Assembly: GCA_036925085.1 (NCBI GenBank)
Contig: JAUPFP010000023.1
Span: 865,213 to 929,212, forward strand
Reading direction: 5' to 3'
DNA: 64,000 nucleotides
From: Brachycybe producta
Taxonomy: Eukaryota > Arthropoda > Diplopoda > Playtdesmida > Andrognathidae
The notes beneath the pieces are model-generated. The model made no database searches. It worked only from the letters and a program-made list of their open reading frames with translations, and had not been told where the DNA came from. Below are positions 22,538 to 35,251 of the stretch, one piece after another. The position numbers were made by a program, and so were the translations under genes. The stretch's first letter is position 1. Every line of letters begins with the position of its first letter.

Positions 22538-22845
22538 GCAGGTGGTTCTTAACCTTTTTAGGATTACAGACCCTCTCCCCCCCCCCCCAATGGATTGCTT
22601 AGTATGTCCCCATTCTCCTTTTGCGAGACTGTCGAAATCATCACCACCATCACCAGTCCTATTAGGTACCAGTACGTCAATAATTTGGTTATACTTTACA
22701 AATGGATAAGCCCTATGAACAGAGCACCTGGGAAAAATCGGAAGGATTTTATCATATTTATTCATAGAGATTTTATTCAGAGATCGAGTCCCATACCCCC
22801 ATTATTTGGTTCCCATACACCCCTCCCCCCCCCGGTTAAAAAACC
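22538..22845. mobile_element. hAT-like non-autonomous element
   Basis: The left end CAGGTGGTTCTTAACCTTTT resembles common hAT termini, and the right side has the inverted counterpart CCGGTTAAAAAACCCCTAGTG. Both sides have C-rich runs just inside. No coding capacity. Confidence 0.5.
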
Positions 22846-23778
22846 CCTAGTGTTGAGTGTCACACATGCCAAACCGAGAATGCCAAAACTACAGAACTGA
22901 AATCTGCATAACATGCCAGAACTGCAGAACTGAAATCTGCAGAACATGCAGAACTACTGAGCTCAGTTCTACAGTGCAAAATGAATCGTTAAGTGTTACA
23001 ATAGTTTCACTTTGATAGCAAAGTTAATATTTTTCGAATGAGAATTTTCATATAACATTATCTATAATATGAGAATGACTACAATTAAGTACAGGTTTTT
23101 TGGACAGCTGTTGTGACCATCTCTTTGATTATCATATTAAATGTTGAAATATTGTTCCCTCAACTGCTCACCAAAGTGACAGTTTTTTGTCACAACTGTT
23201 AAAAATGACAACAAATATTTTTTTTTCTTTCTGCACAACAACAGCAAATCGATCTTTTGTATAAGTTTGCAAAATCAATAGACAATGTTTAATGCATTGT
23301 GAAATTGAAAAGAATATATTACATTCGTCATATTAAAACAAATAATAATACTGAAATAGAAAGATAATGTGAATAATAATAAAATTCAACAGAATTTCAT
23401 TTCAACAGTTAACAGTTTTGCATCGAAAGTTATCAAAAAACTAAGCAAACAAGTCACAAAATTGTTTGTGCAATCTGTGCTTGTACATCAATAAACTGTA
23501 CAATGACAAAAATAAAACTCTTGTTCTATTATTCACAATACAAATAAATATGTTGTGAATCTGAATAATTACTTTACAAGCAGTTCAGGTAGGTAGCCTA
23601 TGACAAAAGGACAATTTAGTCCAAAAGCTGCATAAAAATGCGTTTTGAAAATAACTTCCCATATCATAAAAATTCCTCCACCCCACCCAGCAACATACAA
23701 ATGTAAAATTCAGTTGAAAAGCAAAAAAATACATCATCTGAAAGCAAATTTCATTGTTGAATAACTCAAGGTATATAT
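22846..23778. other. AT-rich intergenic DNA with a short AGAACTG tandem patch
   Basis: About 22,890-22,975 holds degenerate tandem copies of CAGAACTGAAATCTGCA; similar words occur at 21,915-22,005. No gene seen. Confidence 0.5.
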
Positions 23779-23780
23779 TA

Positions 23781-24302
23781 GGGACTTAGCGAAATTTCGT
23801 ACGAAATAAATTTATTTACGAAATCCTTTATTTTGACGTCATTTCCGGTTGATTTCGTTACAACACAAAGATTTCGTAGAAAATGAGGCATTTCTTTACG
23901 AAATTATAAAATTATTTCGTAGTTGGATTTCGTAGAAACGAAATAAACGCGCATGCGCAGAAGCGGTTTAACGCCGTTTGAAAAACTTGAAAACGACGCG
24001 ATGGAAAACGACGTCGTTTTAAAAAGAATAACCAACCCTACATGGAAGATTTCCGATTAAGGTAAGAATATTAAGTGCACAGAACAATAAAAATTAAAAA
24101 AATCTACGTTTAGCGGCGATTAATTAGTCAAAAATGACCACACAAATCGCCGTATAAAGGTGAATGATTACGTTTGATTACGTTTACGTTTTAGGGTTGC
24201 TTCGCAAACTAGAATTACGAAATTGAAACGAAAACAAAATCACTTAATTTAAATATATACATTTCGTGAAACTAGATTTCGTACGAAATTTCGCTAAGTC
24301 CC
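23781..24302. mobile_element. TA-flanked MITE with 28-bp perfect TIRs
   Basis: The ends GGGACTTAGCGAAATTTCGT and its exact complement, extended through ACGAAAT, match over about 28 bp and are flanked by TA on both sides, as for Tc1/mariner-class insertions. The interior is GC-richer, repeats ATTTCGTA and ACGAAAT words, and has no ORF. Perfect ends suggest recent activity. Confidence 0.85.
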
Positions 24303-24350
24303 TATTTTGTCAGTGGCACTGTGTGGCGTTCCATTAAAGTTAAGACTACC

Positions 24351-24668
24351 TATTTGCTTTCTGCAAATTTAAAGTTATTGTAGCAAAATTGAAATCCAGT
24401 GAAGTCAATACTGCAGATTTTCGCCAAAATCTGACCTTTAGGTTGCTCAGCTGGCCTGCCTTTTCATTTTGTCATGAAAATCTGATTGGTTAGTTAGGAT
24501 TTCAATGCTATGATCTACTACAAAATATTAAACCAAACGAAAGCGCCAAACAACATGCAAGTTTGCTTTTTAAATATGCATTAAAACGGAAATAAGCAGG
24601 AACATGAAAAGCTAAAAAAAAAAAAAAGGTAACGCAATGCATAGCTTTAAAGCTGCAGAAAGCAAATA
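24351..24668. mobile_element. Fold-back element
   Basis: TATTTGCTTTCTGCA at the left matches the inverted TGCAGAAAGCAAATA at the right, with AAATTTAAAG / CTTTAAAG inside. It is non-coding and abuts the element ending at 24,302. A partial relative (GTTTGCTTTTTAAA, CATTAAAAC) lies at 26,320-26,350. Confidence 0.55.
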
Positions 24669-25650
24669 TGCCGTCAACCTTTTACACTTCACAAAAAGTT
24701 GTTGATTAATGTGATCCCACCTTAAAATTTGTCATAAAAATAACCCAATGTAACCAAGTGACATTAGTGAAATTTGTCTATTTATCTACACACTGTGACG
24801 ATCTAACAACAATAATTTCCTCTTGACATCCAATCTTTCACCCAAGTACACTTCAAATTGAAAGTTCTACATTTTTTTAAACAGATGAATGTCAGTCATT
24901 CAACGCATTAAAAAAACAAATTAAGAGTAATTAAGCATGTGTTCTTGCATCAACTTCCATTATAGGAATGACAAGTGTATGTATATAGGACCACCTCCTT
25001 CACTTTAGCGTTGGAATTGATGTGTTTAACATAAACATTAGAATAACATTAACAAACCATGTATATCGTGTCGTTAATTATTATAACACTCAAGACTTCT
25101 ACATTTTGAATTAGATTTAAGCTTACAGAGTAAAACTATTTTGGTATTTACTTATTTTTTTAACAGTGTAATGAAGTACAGAGTGTATCCGGCATTCATT
25201 GACAAAAACCTCAGACAATGCTCAAAGCTCTATTTCGATCATTTTTGCGTATATTTACAAAAAATTAAAAAAAATAAAGTGATCTAAAGCCTCAATTTTA
25301 AATTAGGTTTTAAGTGTTTTAATGCCCTGGGTAACTACACAGCGACCTCTTGAATAAATTAGTGACCCCATCTCTATGTTTCTCATCCAAACTTTGATAA
25401 TAATAAGCAAATTAAATGGAAAGACTAACATTTTTCTTTGTGTTTTCAAATGATTTGGATAAATAACACTGGCCAACAATTTTTCACTTTTTTTCTGTTG
25501 ACTAAGATCTGACACTTGTGTTTAAGTAATTTTGGGGTGCTGATTTCAAAAATAAAATCAGTTTTTACATAGCACGTCCCGTTTTTGTTCTATGGCATGT
25601 TTTATTTTTCAGGTTTTTGTTCATCAACTGTTGTAATTGTAACTTAGGCA
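24669..25650. other. AT-rich intergenic DNA
   Basis: No supported gene or repeat structure; short AT-biased frames only. Confidence 0.5.
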
Positions 25651-26146
25651 ATGGCTGCTGCTAGAAGAAAGTGTTTGAATAGTCTAGATACATTTTGTTA
25701 TGTATGTGGAAGCTTCATTGTACCCAGTCAAAGGATGAGTTTTAGCAATTTTGTGAAGAAGGTGCAGGTGGCTTACTTTCAAGTGAGACTTGGAGACCAG
25801 GACAAGTCTTGGACTCCACGTAAAGTGTGCAAGCCCTGAGTTGAAGCATGGGTTGCAACATGAGAATAAAGGTTCATTTTCTCAACAGTCATCTTGATAC
25901 ATTTCCTGAAAATCTAGGTTATATAAGTGATGAGCAAGGCAAAAGGTTCCATTATGATATAAAAACTATGGAGGAGCGATACCAAGGAAGGTGGGATACC
26001 CACATGATGGCAACTACTGGTGGAGTGTTAAAAAACTGAATTTAAACACTCCAAAAAGGGCCTACATACAAAAACTTATCCATGATGGAAGAATGTGCCA
26101 TCACCACGAAAAACATTGTAATCGTGTACTTTTATATGGAGATTGA
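25651..26146 (+). pseudogene. Decayed transposon-associated ORF, internally deleted
   Basis: Three pieces in three frames can be read. Piece 1 (25,651-25,839) begins MAAARRKCLNSLDTFCYVCG and ends at a stop. Piece 2 (25,848-26,039) contains FLNSHLDTFPENLG and YQGRWDTHMM. Piece 3 (26,006-26,146) contains YWWSVKK and ends at TGA. From memory, the first matches the N-terminus and the second and third the C-terminus of a multicopy transposon-associated family of unknown function found in arthropod and cnidarian genomes; several hundred central residues are missing. Cys pairs in piece 1 suggest a zinc-binding N-terminus. The stop, frameshifts and deletion make it non-functional. A poly-A run lies about 200 bp downstream. 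Confidence 0.7.
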
Positions 26147-27469
26147 TCCAAATGGAGGTATGGCATAGTGTAAAAACTTGACGTGATGGGCAAAAACCAA
26201 TGTGATATCTGAGTTCAGAACCCCAAAATTAATCAGAAACAAGTCTCGGATATAAGTCAGCAAAAATAGTGTTGACCAGTGTTATCACAACGATTAGAAG
26301 ATGTAGAATGCAAGCAGAAGTTTGCTTTTTAAAGATTCATTAAAACTTGAAAAAAAAAAAAAAAAAAAGCAATGAAAAGCTTGGCTTTATAGCCGCACTA
26401 GTCAATGTCTGTTGCTTTAAATTTGAGGGTTCTGGTCTAGTTAATAAGCCTACGTGGGGGCGCTCAAATTCTTGCTTGAACCACCCCCCTCGAAACTTGG
26501 CTAGATCCTCTCCTCTTCAAAAATCAGTTGTTCATAAATCCTCATAATCAAATTAAAAAGATGCAAATATTCTTTTGCCCTGAAATTCCCATGATTTTGA
26601 AACATTAGTTAGTTAAAAGTTCTCTAGTTTCTGATAATAAATTATTAAAATAGCCTAAATTTTTATGTAAAGACCTCCAAAACAAAACAATTAGTAATAA
26701 AGCGTTTTGGAGTGAAACAACTTAAGCACATGCTCGTTATTTTGAAGTACGAACTTGTGTCACATCAACTTTATCAACGTGTAATTGACAAAACATGTAA
26801 AAAGGATCCCCGTTAAATTTCCTGAGTCTTTTTGGGGCTTTTTTTTTATTGTGAACATCATCAACATGTATAAAAAAGTCTTTAGTAATTTAGCAACACT
26901 GAGAAAAGTGGGCTTTTTGAAGACACTCTGTATTAAAAAAAAACTCCAATTCAGTTAAAACACTCACACCCCCTCCCATGCAACAAAAATATGCAAATTT
27001 TGTTGAACTCATGTTGTTTTAATTATTCACCTCTGTTGCAAAAATAACGCTTAAATAGTGAGATAATTAGATACAAACAGATGTGTATAAGATGAAAGAT
27101 AGGGATTAGGGATGAAAATGAAATTATTAAATAGAAACCAGCTGTTTTTTTTAAATATCGGAAATTTGAATACTGAAAAATTCTACTTTATCGAATTTAA
27201 AACTATATAAATAAATGAATATATATGGGGGAAGTGGGGCGTGATACGATGTGCTTTTCCCGGTTATATTTTCAAAACAGGAACACGTAGAAAAAGTGTT
27301 ATTTTAATACAAATTGTTCCGTCATTTAAATTCATTTGATGTGGAACTGGTCTAACGTATGTCGTAAGTCAAAAAGTATGCAAATGCATCATTTTGAAAA
27401 ACCATCTTGCAACAATTTCTGTTGACCCAATTAGTTATTTTGTCGAGATTCTGAAACTTTCATGTCACA
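26147..27469. other. AT-rich intergenic DNA
   Basis: A poly-A run at 26,349-26,367 is followed by a slightly GC-richer patch (26,420-26,540), whose 66-codon frame starts in the poly-A and has no recognisable motif. No gene is supported. Confidence 0.5.
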
Positions 27470-29432
27470 AGCAAATACCTAGTAGACACCTGATAATTTA
27501 AATGCATTTAAATAATAAATGTGTTCTACAGAGCCCTGTGAAGGACAAACAAACAATATGTCGAATTCAATTTATTCAGTTAATAATCTGAAAATATTGC
27601 GATTAATACTTAAATATAATATAAATATTGATTTAGTATTTTAATTAAAAATATTAATAATAAAATCAATTTTTATTTGGTTCATGTCCTTAATTGGATT
27701 CCGTATAATTCACCTAAACACATTTCATTTGAATTCATTTAACTCATGTGTGTACATGGCATTAGGAATACTCTTAAAGCTTCGTCTTTAAGAGTAACAT
27801 TCCTCAGTTATTCTCATGCAAAGTTTACCAATAATTTTACCTGTGTGTTTGTGCGTATAATGCAAACATAGATCCAATAAAATTTGGACAAAAAACCACC
27901 ACAAATATTTTTCATTCTTGAGAGATGTTTTTATCATTTGACAAAAATTCAATCAATACATTTTTCATAAAAAAAGACATCCCACCCCTTTTTAACCGGT
28001 TGCCCTTTCTTTCCTAAAAAAAATTCAATTCTCTCTTGAAAATACAAATTTTCCGCTCAAAAAAATGTTTATCTAGAACAAAATTTTTTTATTATATTTT
28101 CATCTGAAATATGAAAATAATAAAATCTCATAGAATAAACTAAAAAAATTATTTCTATTCAAATTATGAATATAAATTCCTATAAAAATCTAAAAGAAAT
28201 TTTCTTTCACAAAGAGAAATACTCAATAAATAAAATTAAAATAAAAACTTCACTTACTTTGTATGAATGTTTACTTTCCTCATGAGGTGAAAACTTATCG
28301 ACATTTCTTGGGTTGTTTTTTTTTTGTGACAAATATCAATACAATCACAAAACCTAAAAAGAAATAAAGGTTGAACAGCATCAATATATAAACCAAAAAA
28401 AAAAAAATACTTGTCAACTTTAAGGTGCCTCTCTTCTTATTTTTTTTTCATGTTACCTCTTGTTCATCATATAAGACACTTTTGTGAGAAAAAAAGAATA
28501 TGAAATGGAAGTTTTCTCAAAGGTCCTTCAGAAAATAACAAGGTTTTTCCTTTCATTTGACTTCGCTGTGGTGGAGGTGTGGTGTTGGTGGTGGCAACAC
28601 AATTCATGACAACTCGATGTGAAATAAAAAGTCAACATTTGTTTGCTATAAAATTTTTTTTTAAAAAAAAATTCCTTTTGCTCCAGAGAATTCCAATTCA
28701 CAATATTTACCCATTCACCACTACTACCACCACACCATCATATCATCAACAGCTATGAGAAATATTGGTCAGATCATTGATGGTTTTTAGTACTTTTACG
28801 AACGTTTTTTCAACAATATAGTTTTGTAAGAAATGACAGCAGTGTTCTCGTATGATGATGAAAAAGAATACAAGAAAATACAGTAGAAACCGGAATATTT
28901 TTTTGTTTGTATTTTAAACAAATTTCGTGTTGAAAATTGTTTATATAAACAGCTGGTTTCCAAACTCTTGATTATTCTGTCTTTTTGAAAAAGTAAAATT
29001 AATAAACTTGAAAAGAGTTTTAGAAACTAAAAGGGTAGCTTAATTACCTAATCAATTTTTATTTGGTTCATGTCTTTAACTTTATTCCGTATAATTAAAC
29101 TAAACACATTTAACTTGAATGCATTTAGCTCAAGATATAAAGTTTAATACCTTGTACACACATAAGTTAAATGAATTCAAATTAAATGTGTTTGGATGAA
29201 TTATACGGAATCCAGTTAAGGACATGAACCCAAATAAAAATTGACTTTATTATTAATATTTTAAATTGAAATATTTAAGTATTAATTAATATTAAGTATT
29301 AACTCAATATTTTCAGATTATTAACTGAATAAATTGAATTCGACATATTGTTTGTTTGCCCTTCACAGAGGGCTCTGTAGAACACGTTTATTATTTAAAT
29401 GCATTTAAATATCAGGTGTGTGCTAGGTATTA
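27470..29432. mobile_element. Non-autonomous element with ~290-bp inverted arms
   Basis: The left arm (about 27,470-27,760) and right arm (about 29,140-29,432) are inverted copies. They begin AATACCTAG, ACACCTGAT and TTTAAATGCATTTAAATA and include CAATATGTCGAATTCAATTT and GGATTCCGTATAATTCA. Inside the right arm a second inverted copy (29,050-29,245) makes a smaller palindrome. The 1.3-kb centre is AT-rich with GGTGGTGGCAAC and CACCACTACTACCACCACAC patches and has no ORF. Confidence 0.75.
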
Positions 29433-30379
29433 CTCACAATAGAAAAACATGATTAAGAAAACATTAATTTACTTCCATAATTTGTTATATCCCATTTGAA
29501 CGCTCAGAATAAGAGAAAAAGCCACGATTGCAGCCACAACTGTACAATTCTGGTTTCTTCATTTTGTTTTCCTGTTACGTTGGCATAGCAACGAAGAGAT
29601 AATGACTTAAAAGCTTTTTTATGTCGGCCTGAAAATGAACCATCTTTAAGCAGACAACATTTTTGTCTATAAAAAGTTTATTTTGAAAGATATCAACATA
29701 AAAATATATTTAAGTGATTCAGCTAGTTTCTAAATCATACTCAAGTTTCTCTTTATTTTACACCTGAAAGGCATAATAATCAAAGAGTTCAATAGGCGTT
29801 TACACTTTTAAAACCACCTTAAAAAGTGATTGGCCCGAACATGTTTCGTGTTATCAGATTGTTTCGTGTTAAACGATCTCCATTGTACATTGCCCCTACT
29901 CAGCATTTATTTTGGTAAATATTAGACAAATGGCATTCCAAAATAATATAATCCTTCTCTTAATGCCAGAAAAAAGAAACGTTTAAAATTATTTTAAGTG
30001 AAAAACTGTGCATAAGCACGTTCTATTAGAGCTCTACTAACATTATCATTGTTAAAACTACAACCCCATTAAATAATAATTACATGTAAAGGGTAGTATT
30101 ACACTAAAAAGCTTTTGGTTGATTTTGTATGGTAAATTAACTTCATGGTTTGCAACCTTTTTAGAAGCAACTTGAATGAGTTTTAGAAACTAGATTATTT
30201 ATAAGAACAGGTTGTAGTTACTCTCTCATGTCCCTTTTTCTATCTTATTTACTGTATTTTTAAATAAACTTTGATGGCAATTTTAAATAGTATAATGACC
30301 AGTTTGTGCAAATTTTAAACTGAGACACAGCTATAAATTTCCAAGAAATGAACATGAAAATACTCTTAAAGCTTGTAAC
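29433..30379. other. AT-rich DNA with a fragment of a dispersed TAGTTTCTA family
   Basis: 29,665-29,815 (TTTTGAAAGATATCAACAT, AGCTAGTTTCTAAA, GCGTTTACACTTTTAAAACC) resembles copies near 39,000-39,345 and 45,728-46,024. No gene is supported. Confidence 0.5.
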
Positions 30380-30855
30380 TAGAGACCTACATTGAGTAAA
30401 AATTGAAGCCCAGCCCACGAAGCCCACAAAGCTCACCAGGTCCATGGGCCTTTAACATAAATATGCCGATCCAAGCCCAGCCCAAAAGCCCACCATCCCA
30501 TGGGCTTTGTGTAGGTCCCTAATTTCCACACTAAATGGCTCACAGGTTCACATGCTTACAAAGAAAAGAAACTGCCCCATTAACGGCTTTAATATGTTTA
30601 TTTTATTGATTGGTCAATGGGGAATATGTTATACTTTTATTAATGTGTGAAATAATATATGTGGTTCAGTTCTATACATTTGTAAAGAACCCCATGAGAG
30701 AAATGATGAAATGCCTTCCAAACCCGTGATGCCCACAAAGGCCACCAAACCCACCAAACCCCCAAAGCTCACCAGGCCCATGGGCCTTTAACACAAAAAT
30801 GCCAGCCCAGGCCCAGCAAAAGCCCACTGGCCCATGAGCTTTATGTAGGTCTCTA
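30380..30855. mobile_element. hAT-like MITE with perfect 8-bp target duplication
   Basis: The ends TAGAGACCTACA and TGTAGGTCTCTA are near-perfect inverted repeats, and both are flanked by CTTGTAAC (30,372-30,379 and 30,856-30,863). An 8-bp duplication is the hAT hallmark. The interior is rich in GCCCA and GGGCC words and contains an internal terminus-like TGTAGGTCCCTA at 30,510-30,521, so it is probably a tandem or nested pair. Confidence 0.8.
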
Positions 30856-31054
30856 CTTGTAACTGCTTGTTCATTTACTCTTCCACTTTCTAGCACTTTC
30901 ATTTCAAAACATGCAGCTCTAACAATTAACTTCATAACTTTCTGCTAACTTTAGTGCTATGAGTGCTATCCCAGCTTTCAAGCTGATTGCAGGTGTATCT
31001 AATTGAATTGAATTGAATGAGCTACCCAAGGTTTGCAACAAAGGTCCACATTAA

Positions 31055-31561
31055 GCCGCGTTTATGATCAGCATCTCACGATGACGTCCTCACTCCTCAT
31101 CAGCTGGAATCGGATTTTTATGCAGTATCAAAGCAAATGTTCCTCTATTTGTAGTAAAAAATGCATATTGTGAAGTAATCGTCATAATTAAGTGTAACTG
31201 CAATAATGTTTTGTTAATGAAAAAGATCGGTTGGAGGCTATATCCAGCTCATAAACTTGTAACAGGCACAATTTGGCACGCAGTTAAAAGTATCCTGTGT
31301 GTCAAAGTTGGTCTTTTCTTAGAAAAATATATTGCGAAGACACAATCACAACCTTCGACTTTGTTTTTGTCGCCAGAAAGTCTTTCAAAAGTCGCCTGTG
31401 TTGTGTGTGTCGTGTTTTTTTTTAATGAAAAGTAGTGTTACTTCACAATTGGCCCTTTGACCACAGGTTGTAAAAAAAAACATTTGGTTGATATTACATA
31501 AAAATCTGACCAATCCCCTCTTCAAGAGAGAATGTCATCACAAAACGTTGACTATAAACGC
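31055..31561. mobile_element. TIR element abutting a second copy
   Basis: The left end GCCGCGTTTATGATCAGC matches the right end ACGTTGACTATAAACGC in inverse orientation. Immediately after it, at 31,562, another copy of the terminus begins (TGCGTTTATAGTCAACG), so 31,534-31,590 is a palindrome with 28-bp arms. Two insertions of one family back to back would explain this. Confidence 0.55.
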
Positions 31562-32053
31562 TGCGTTTATAGTCAACGTTTTGTGACGATATCCTCGCTT
31601 TTATGACGCGACGTTAGTTTTAATATACAAGTAATACACGTACGTACACCCAGTAAAACGATTCATCCCATTTAAAAGCTATTTAAAACTCAAAAGTGTA
31701 AATTCAACTTCAGATGCAATTTTATTGAAATAAATAAAATCTAAAACCCTGTCTACATTATTTTAGAATTTAACATAAGATTTATTAGAGATTTTTCATA
31801 ACGTGTTAAATTTATATAAAATCACGAAATGAAGCTAAATAAGAATATTGAAAATCCCCCTTTTGCATTTAAAATTTACCAAAAAAAAATCAAAAACACT
31901 TTATACATATTCATCAAATGGAAATTAGAATTTTAAAAAAACCTTGCTTTTAAAACTTAAGTTTTCTACTTAAAATATAAGAACAAATTTGAGGGTTTTT
32001 TTTTAAAAAAACGACTTTTTTCTCTTTAAAAGCCGCACTTTATTATTATGCAA

Positions 32054-32306
32054 CCAGGGGAGGATCCAGCTTTTTGGGGGCCCTGGGGTTCAGGTCTTTT
32101 TGTGAGCCCTTTTTTAAAAAAAATTTCTTAATAAAATTTATAAATGCTGTTTGTAGCAAACAGTAAAAATATAAGTTTAAGATACTGTAGTTATTATTTT
32201 CAGGCTACACACACGCTACACGATACTTTGCATTGTGTCTTGGGGGCCCTCTAAAAATTTGGGGCCCTGAACTCAAGCCCAATTAACCCTCATGTAGATC
32301 CAACTT
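32054..32306. mobile_element. hAT-like relic (GATCCAGC / GGGGCCC type)
   Basis: The left end CAGGGGAGGATCCAGC with GGGGGCCCTGGGG is mirrored on the right by GGGGCCCTGAACTC and a damaged CATGTAGATCCAACTTTG. Such CAGGGGNGGATCCAG termini are common in animal hAT-type repeats. No coding capacity. Confidence 0.45.
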
Positions 32307-32538
32307 TGTATGCAACTAAAATTTTCTATATAATATGCCACACACATTTAAAATAATAATAAGAAAGTTGTTTTAGCCTTCAAGGTGCATTTTCTGTCAA
32401 ATTCCTGATAAAGAATAACAACAGCAGCCTATCAAAAAATAACAAACAAAAAGGAGAAAAGAGCGAATAAAAAATTGATTGAAAAAAGAACAATTGGTTC
32501 ATATAAGACGTGTGTATAAAGCCAAAAATGCTTTTGTT

Positions 32539-32568
32539 ATCATCATCATCATCATCATCATCATCATC
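32539..32568. repeat. (ATC)n microsatellite
   Basis: About nine to ten uninterrupted ATC units. Confidence 0.95.
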
Positions 32569-34316
32569 TCCTCACCGAAGACGAAAAAAAAACGACTTAT
32601 GGAAAGTGAAAATCTCATCCATTGTCATCCAAAAAGCTCCCTTCTTCTTTCACTTTTCTTTTTCGTCAAATTATATTCTACAGAAATTCTATCAGTCCAT
32701 CTGATCATTACATAAATTTCATTTTGTTTTTGTTCTTTCTTCTTCAAAAACAATTTCTTGATAACATCTGTAAAAAGACAGAGATATATTTTTTTATTTT
32801 TCTATTGTTAAATGATTGTTTTGTTATTGTTGTTGATGTTGTTTGTTTTCCAAATTTATATGGCTAAGAAAATGTCATTCGTCATTGTTATAATTATACT
32901 TTGTAAAGATTAAAAAAAAACTGTGAAAAATAACAGGACCAAATGTCTCAACCCACACACATCATTCATAATATTTATTCATATGATAATAATTGTATTG
33001 TTGTAGATTTTTGCACTTCGAAAATAATATTTTATTTTAAACTACTCTCCTTGGTCCCAAGTTGGTCGTCCTAATTAATTATGCATCAGATAAGAACGTC
33101 CTCAAAATGGAAACCTATGCAACAGTCTACAGTAAGCAATGGGTGCATTCAGTTTTCAAACGTTTTTAAAGTGGCTTAAAGAGCTCATCGAACCATTTTA
33201 AAAACGTTTCAACGTAACGCATCCCATCACACATTCACTACCGTGCCATCTAGTGTGTGCAAGAAAGAAGAAAGTGTGCACAGCCGGCCATCAGTTGTCA
33301 TGAAGTGACAGTGTGCACCTTCTGCACGGCTCCATAGACACAATATTAAAGTTCCTGAATATATATTTATTTGGATTTTGTCGCCTCGGATGCAGTGCAC
33401 TGCAGTGGCTAATACTTAAGCTCCATAGATGTTTTTTTTTTTGAAAAATGTGGACGCAAAATCGTCTAGCGAACTTTTTTTTAGAATCAACAATTACGAA
33501 AAATTTCAAATTGTTTTCAAAACTAGAATAACAAGTAGACTATGTTAAAAGTTTTTTTAGAAAATGATCCATTTTTAGGTTCTTTCATTAACATTTTCAT
33601 GAAAAACTATTTTCTCCTTTTTCAAAGTGTTGTAAAAAGTTTATTTGTTTAAAGATATCATCATCAAAAAAACGTTTACTATTTGTGGCCCAGGTATTAA
33701 TATCTGTTGGTTTCAAATATTTAACGGTATATTTTTCACATGTATTTCACACAATTTTGAATTGTGCAATTTGTGCTGATTTGTTTGACCCATGTTTAAG
33801 TCCGTTTACCTCAAAAACGTCTATTTTTTGGTAGCCACATCTTAATGTGTTCTTCAGGTGTTAAGGTATTTTTATGACATTACAATTTGCTGTTTGGTTT
33901 CTAGAGCCATTTGAGTAACTTTGCAAACGGCAACATTAACCTTGTCTCATGGCAGGTGAAACTCTGGAGTGTCTAGGGGACTCTAGGCCCTTAAGAGCCT
34001 ATAAACATTTCAGAGTTTCTAATATTTCACAATGTCACTTCCATACTCCATAACTATGAAATATTGTCCGATTCGTGGTTGCATCAAAGCTGTCAAATGA
34101 TGCATCCGAAAAAAAAGCATAAAATTTGTTGAACCTCAACAAAAAATAGCAAAAGTTTTTCGTCAACTGTTATATTTACTTCACAGCAAAATAACATTTG
34201 GTTTACATATTTGTGAACACAAACATTCGCGGCCAAGAAAAATTTGTATTATTACCGAATATCTTGAAGATTTCAACAACACCATTGAGAGTTTCAACGT
34301 TTTTAGTTATTCTTAC

Positions 34317-34350
<34 letters not shown>

Positions 34351-35251
34351 TATTCGTAGTCAGTTCTTTACTTCTATATTATAACTTGAATATTAAATTG
34401 AAATTCTAGCACAAGAAAAATCTCTTGTGTAATTTAAGTAGAGACTGTAAGACATGCTAAGATTTAAGATGCATATGCTTAAGAAAAATAAGGGCAATGC
34501 TATTTGTGCTGCTTTTTCATCCTTTTTACAGATAAATAAAATGGGTTTTTAAGGCCTCTGAACTATTTTTTTTATCTCTGTCATGAGGATTTATATATGT
34601 GTTATATTATACTCAAAACTGAGAAGAAACCAGAAAAATGCATTCTTTACTTAAAAATCACTGAAGCCTAGTATACAAAATTCATACAGAAAAAGCATTT
34701 TTTTACCACATCTGTTGTGAGAAAGAAAAAAAACCTAAGAACGAAAAATCTAGACTATTTTCAAAAAAACCTTACAGCTCTGAATTACGGATCAAAGCAC
34801 GAAAGAAAGAAAAAACCTTCTTTCGTGATTTGCAGTCAACAGATAATTGATTTCACATATACTTACTGACTAAATTCAAAAAATTTCTTGAAGGCGTATT
34901 GGTTTAATATAAAGAAAAAGCCAAAAACAAAGTTCTAAATAAACAGATATAAGTTGATAAATGTTTGCTTTCTCTTTCATTAAAAACTATATGAAACGAA
35001 CATCTCTGCTTGAAACCTATTTATATTGGATGATTTCATTTGTCAATGTTACAAAGTGAGAAAAAATGTTATCTTGTAAATCCACTAGTCAGTTTGCAAA
35101 ACCACCATTGAATTTTTTTTTTGCAAATTGGCTAGTGAATTTGCTGGCGTTTTGCTAAGTAATAGCTAGTAAATCTATACATTTATTAGCATTTAAGATA
35201 GTGAGCAGAATCGCTAAAACAACTAAGAGATTCTTACACATTTACCTACAT
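32569..35251. other. AT-rich intergenic DNA
   Basis: An (ATT)n tract lies at 34,317-34,350 and an inverted pair at about 33,160-33,212 (CAAACGTTTTTAAA / TTTAAAAACGTTT). A less AT-biased patch at 33,235-33,430 has minus-strand frames, but no motif I recognise and no clear splice sites. No gene is supported. Confidence 0.5.
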
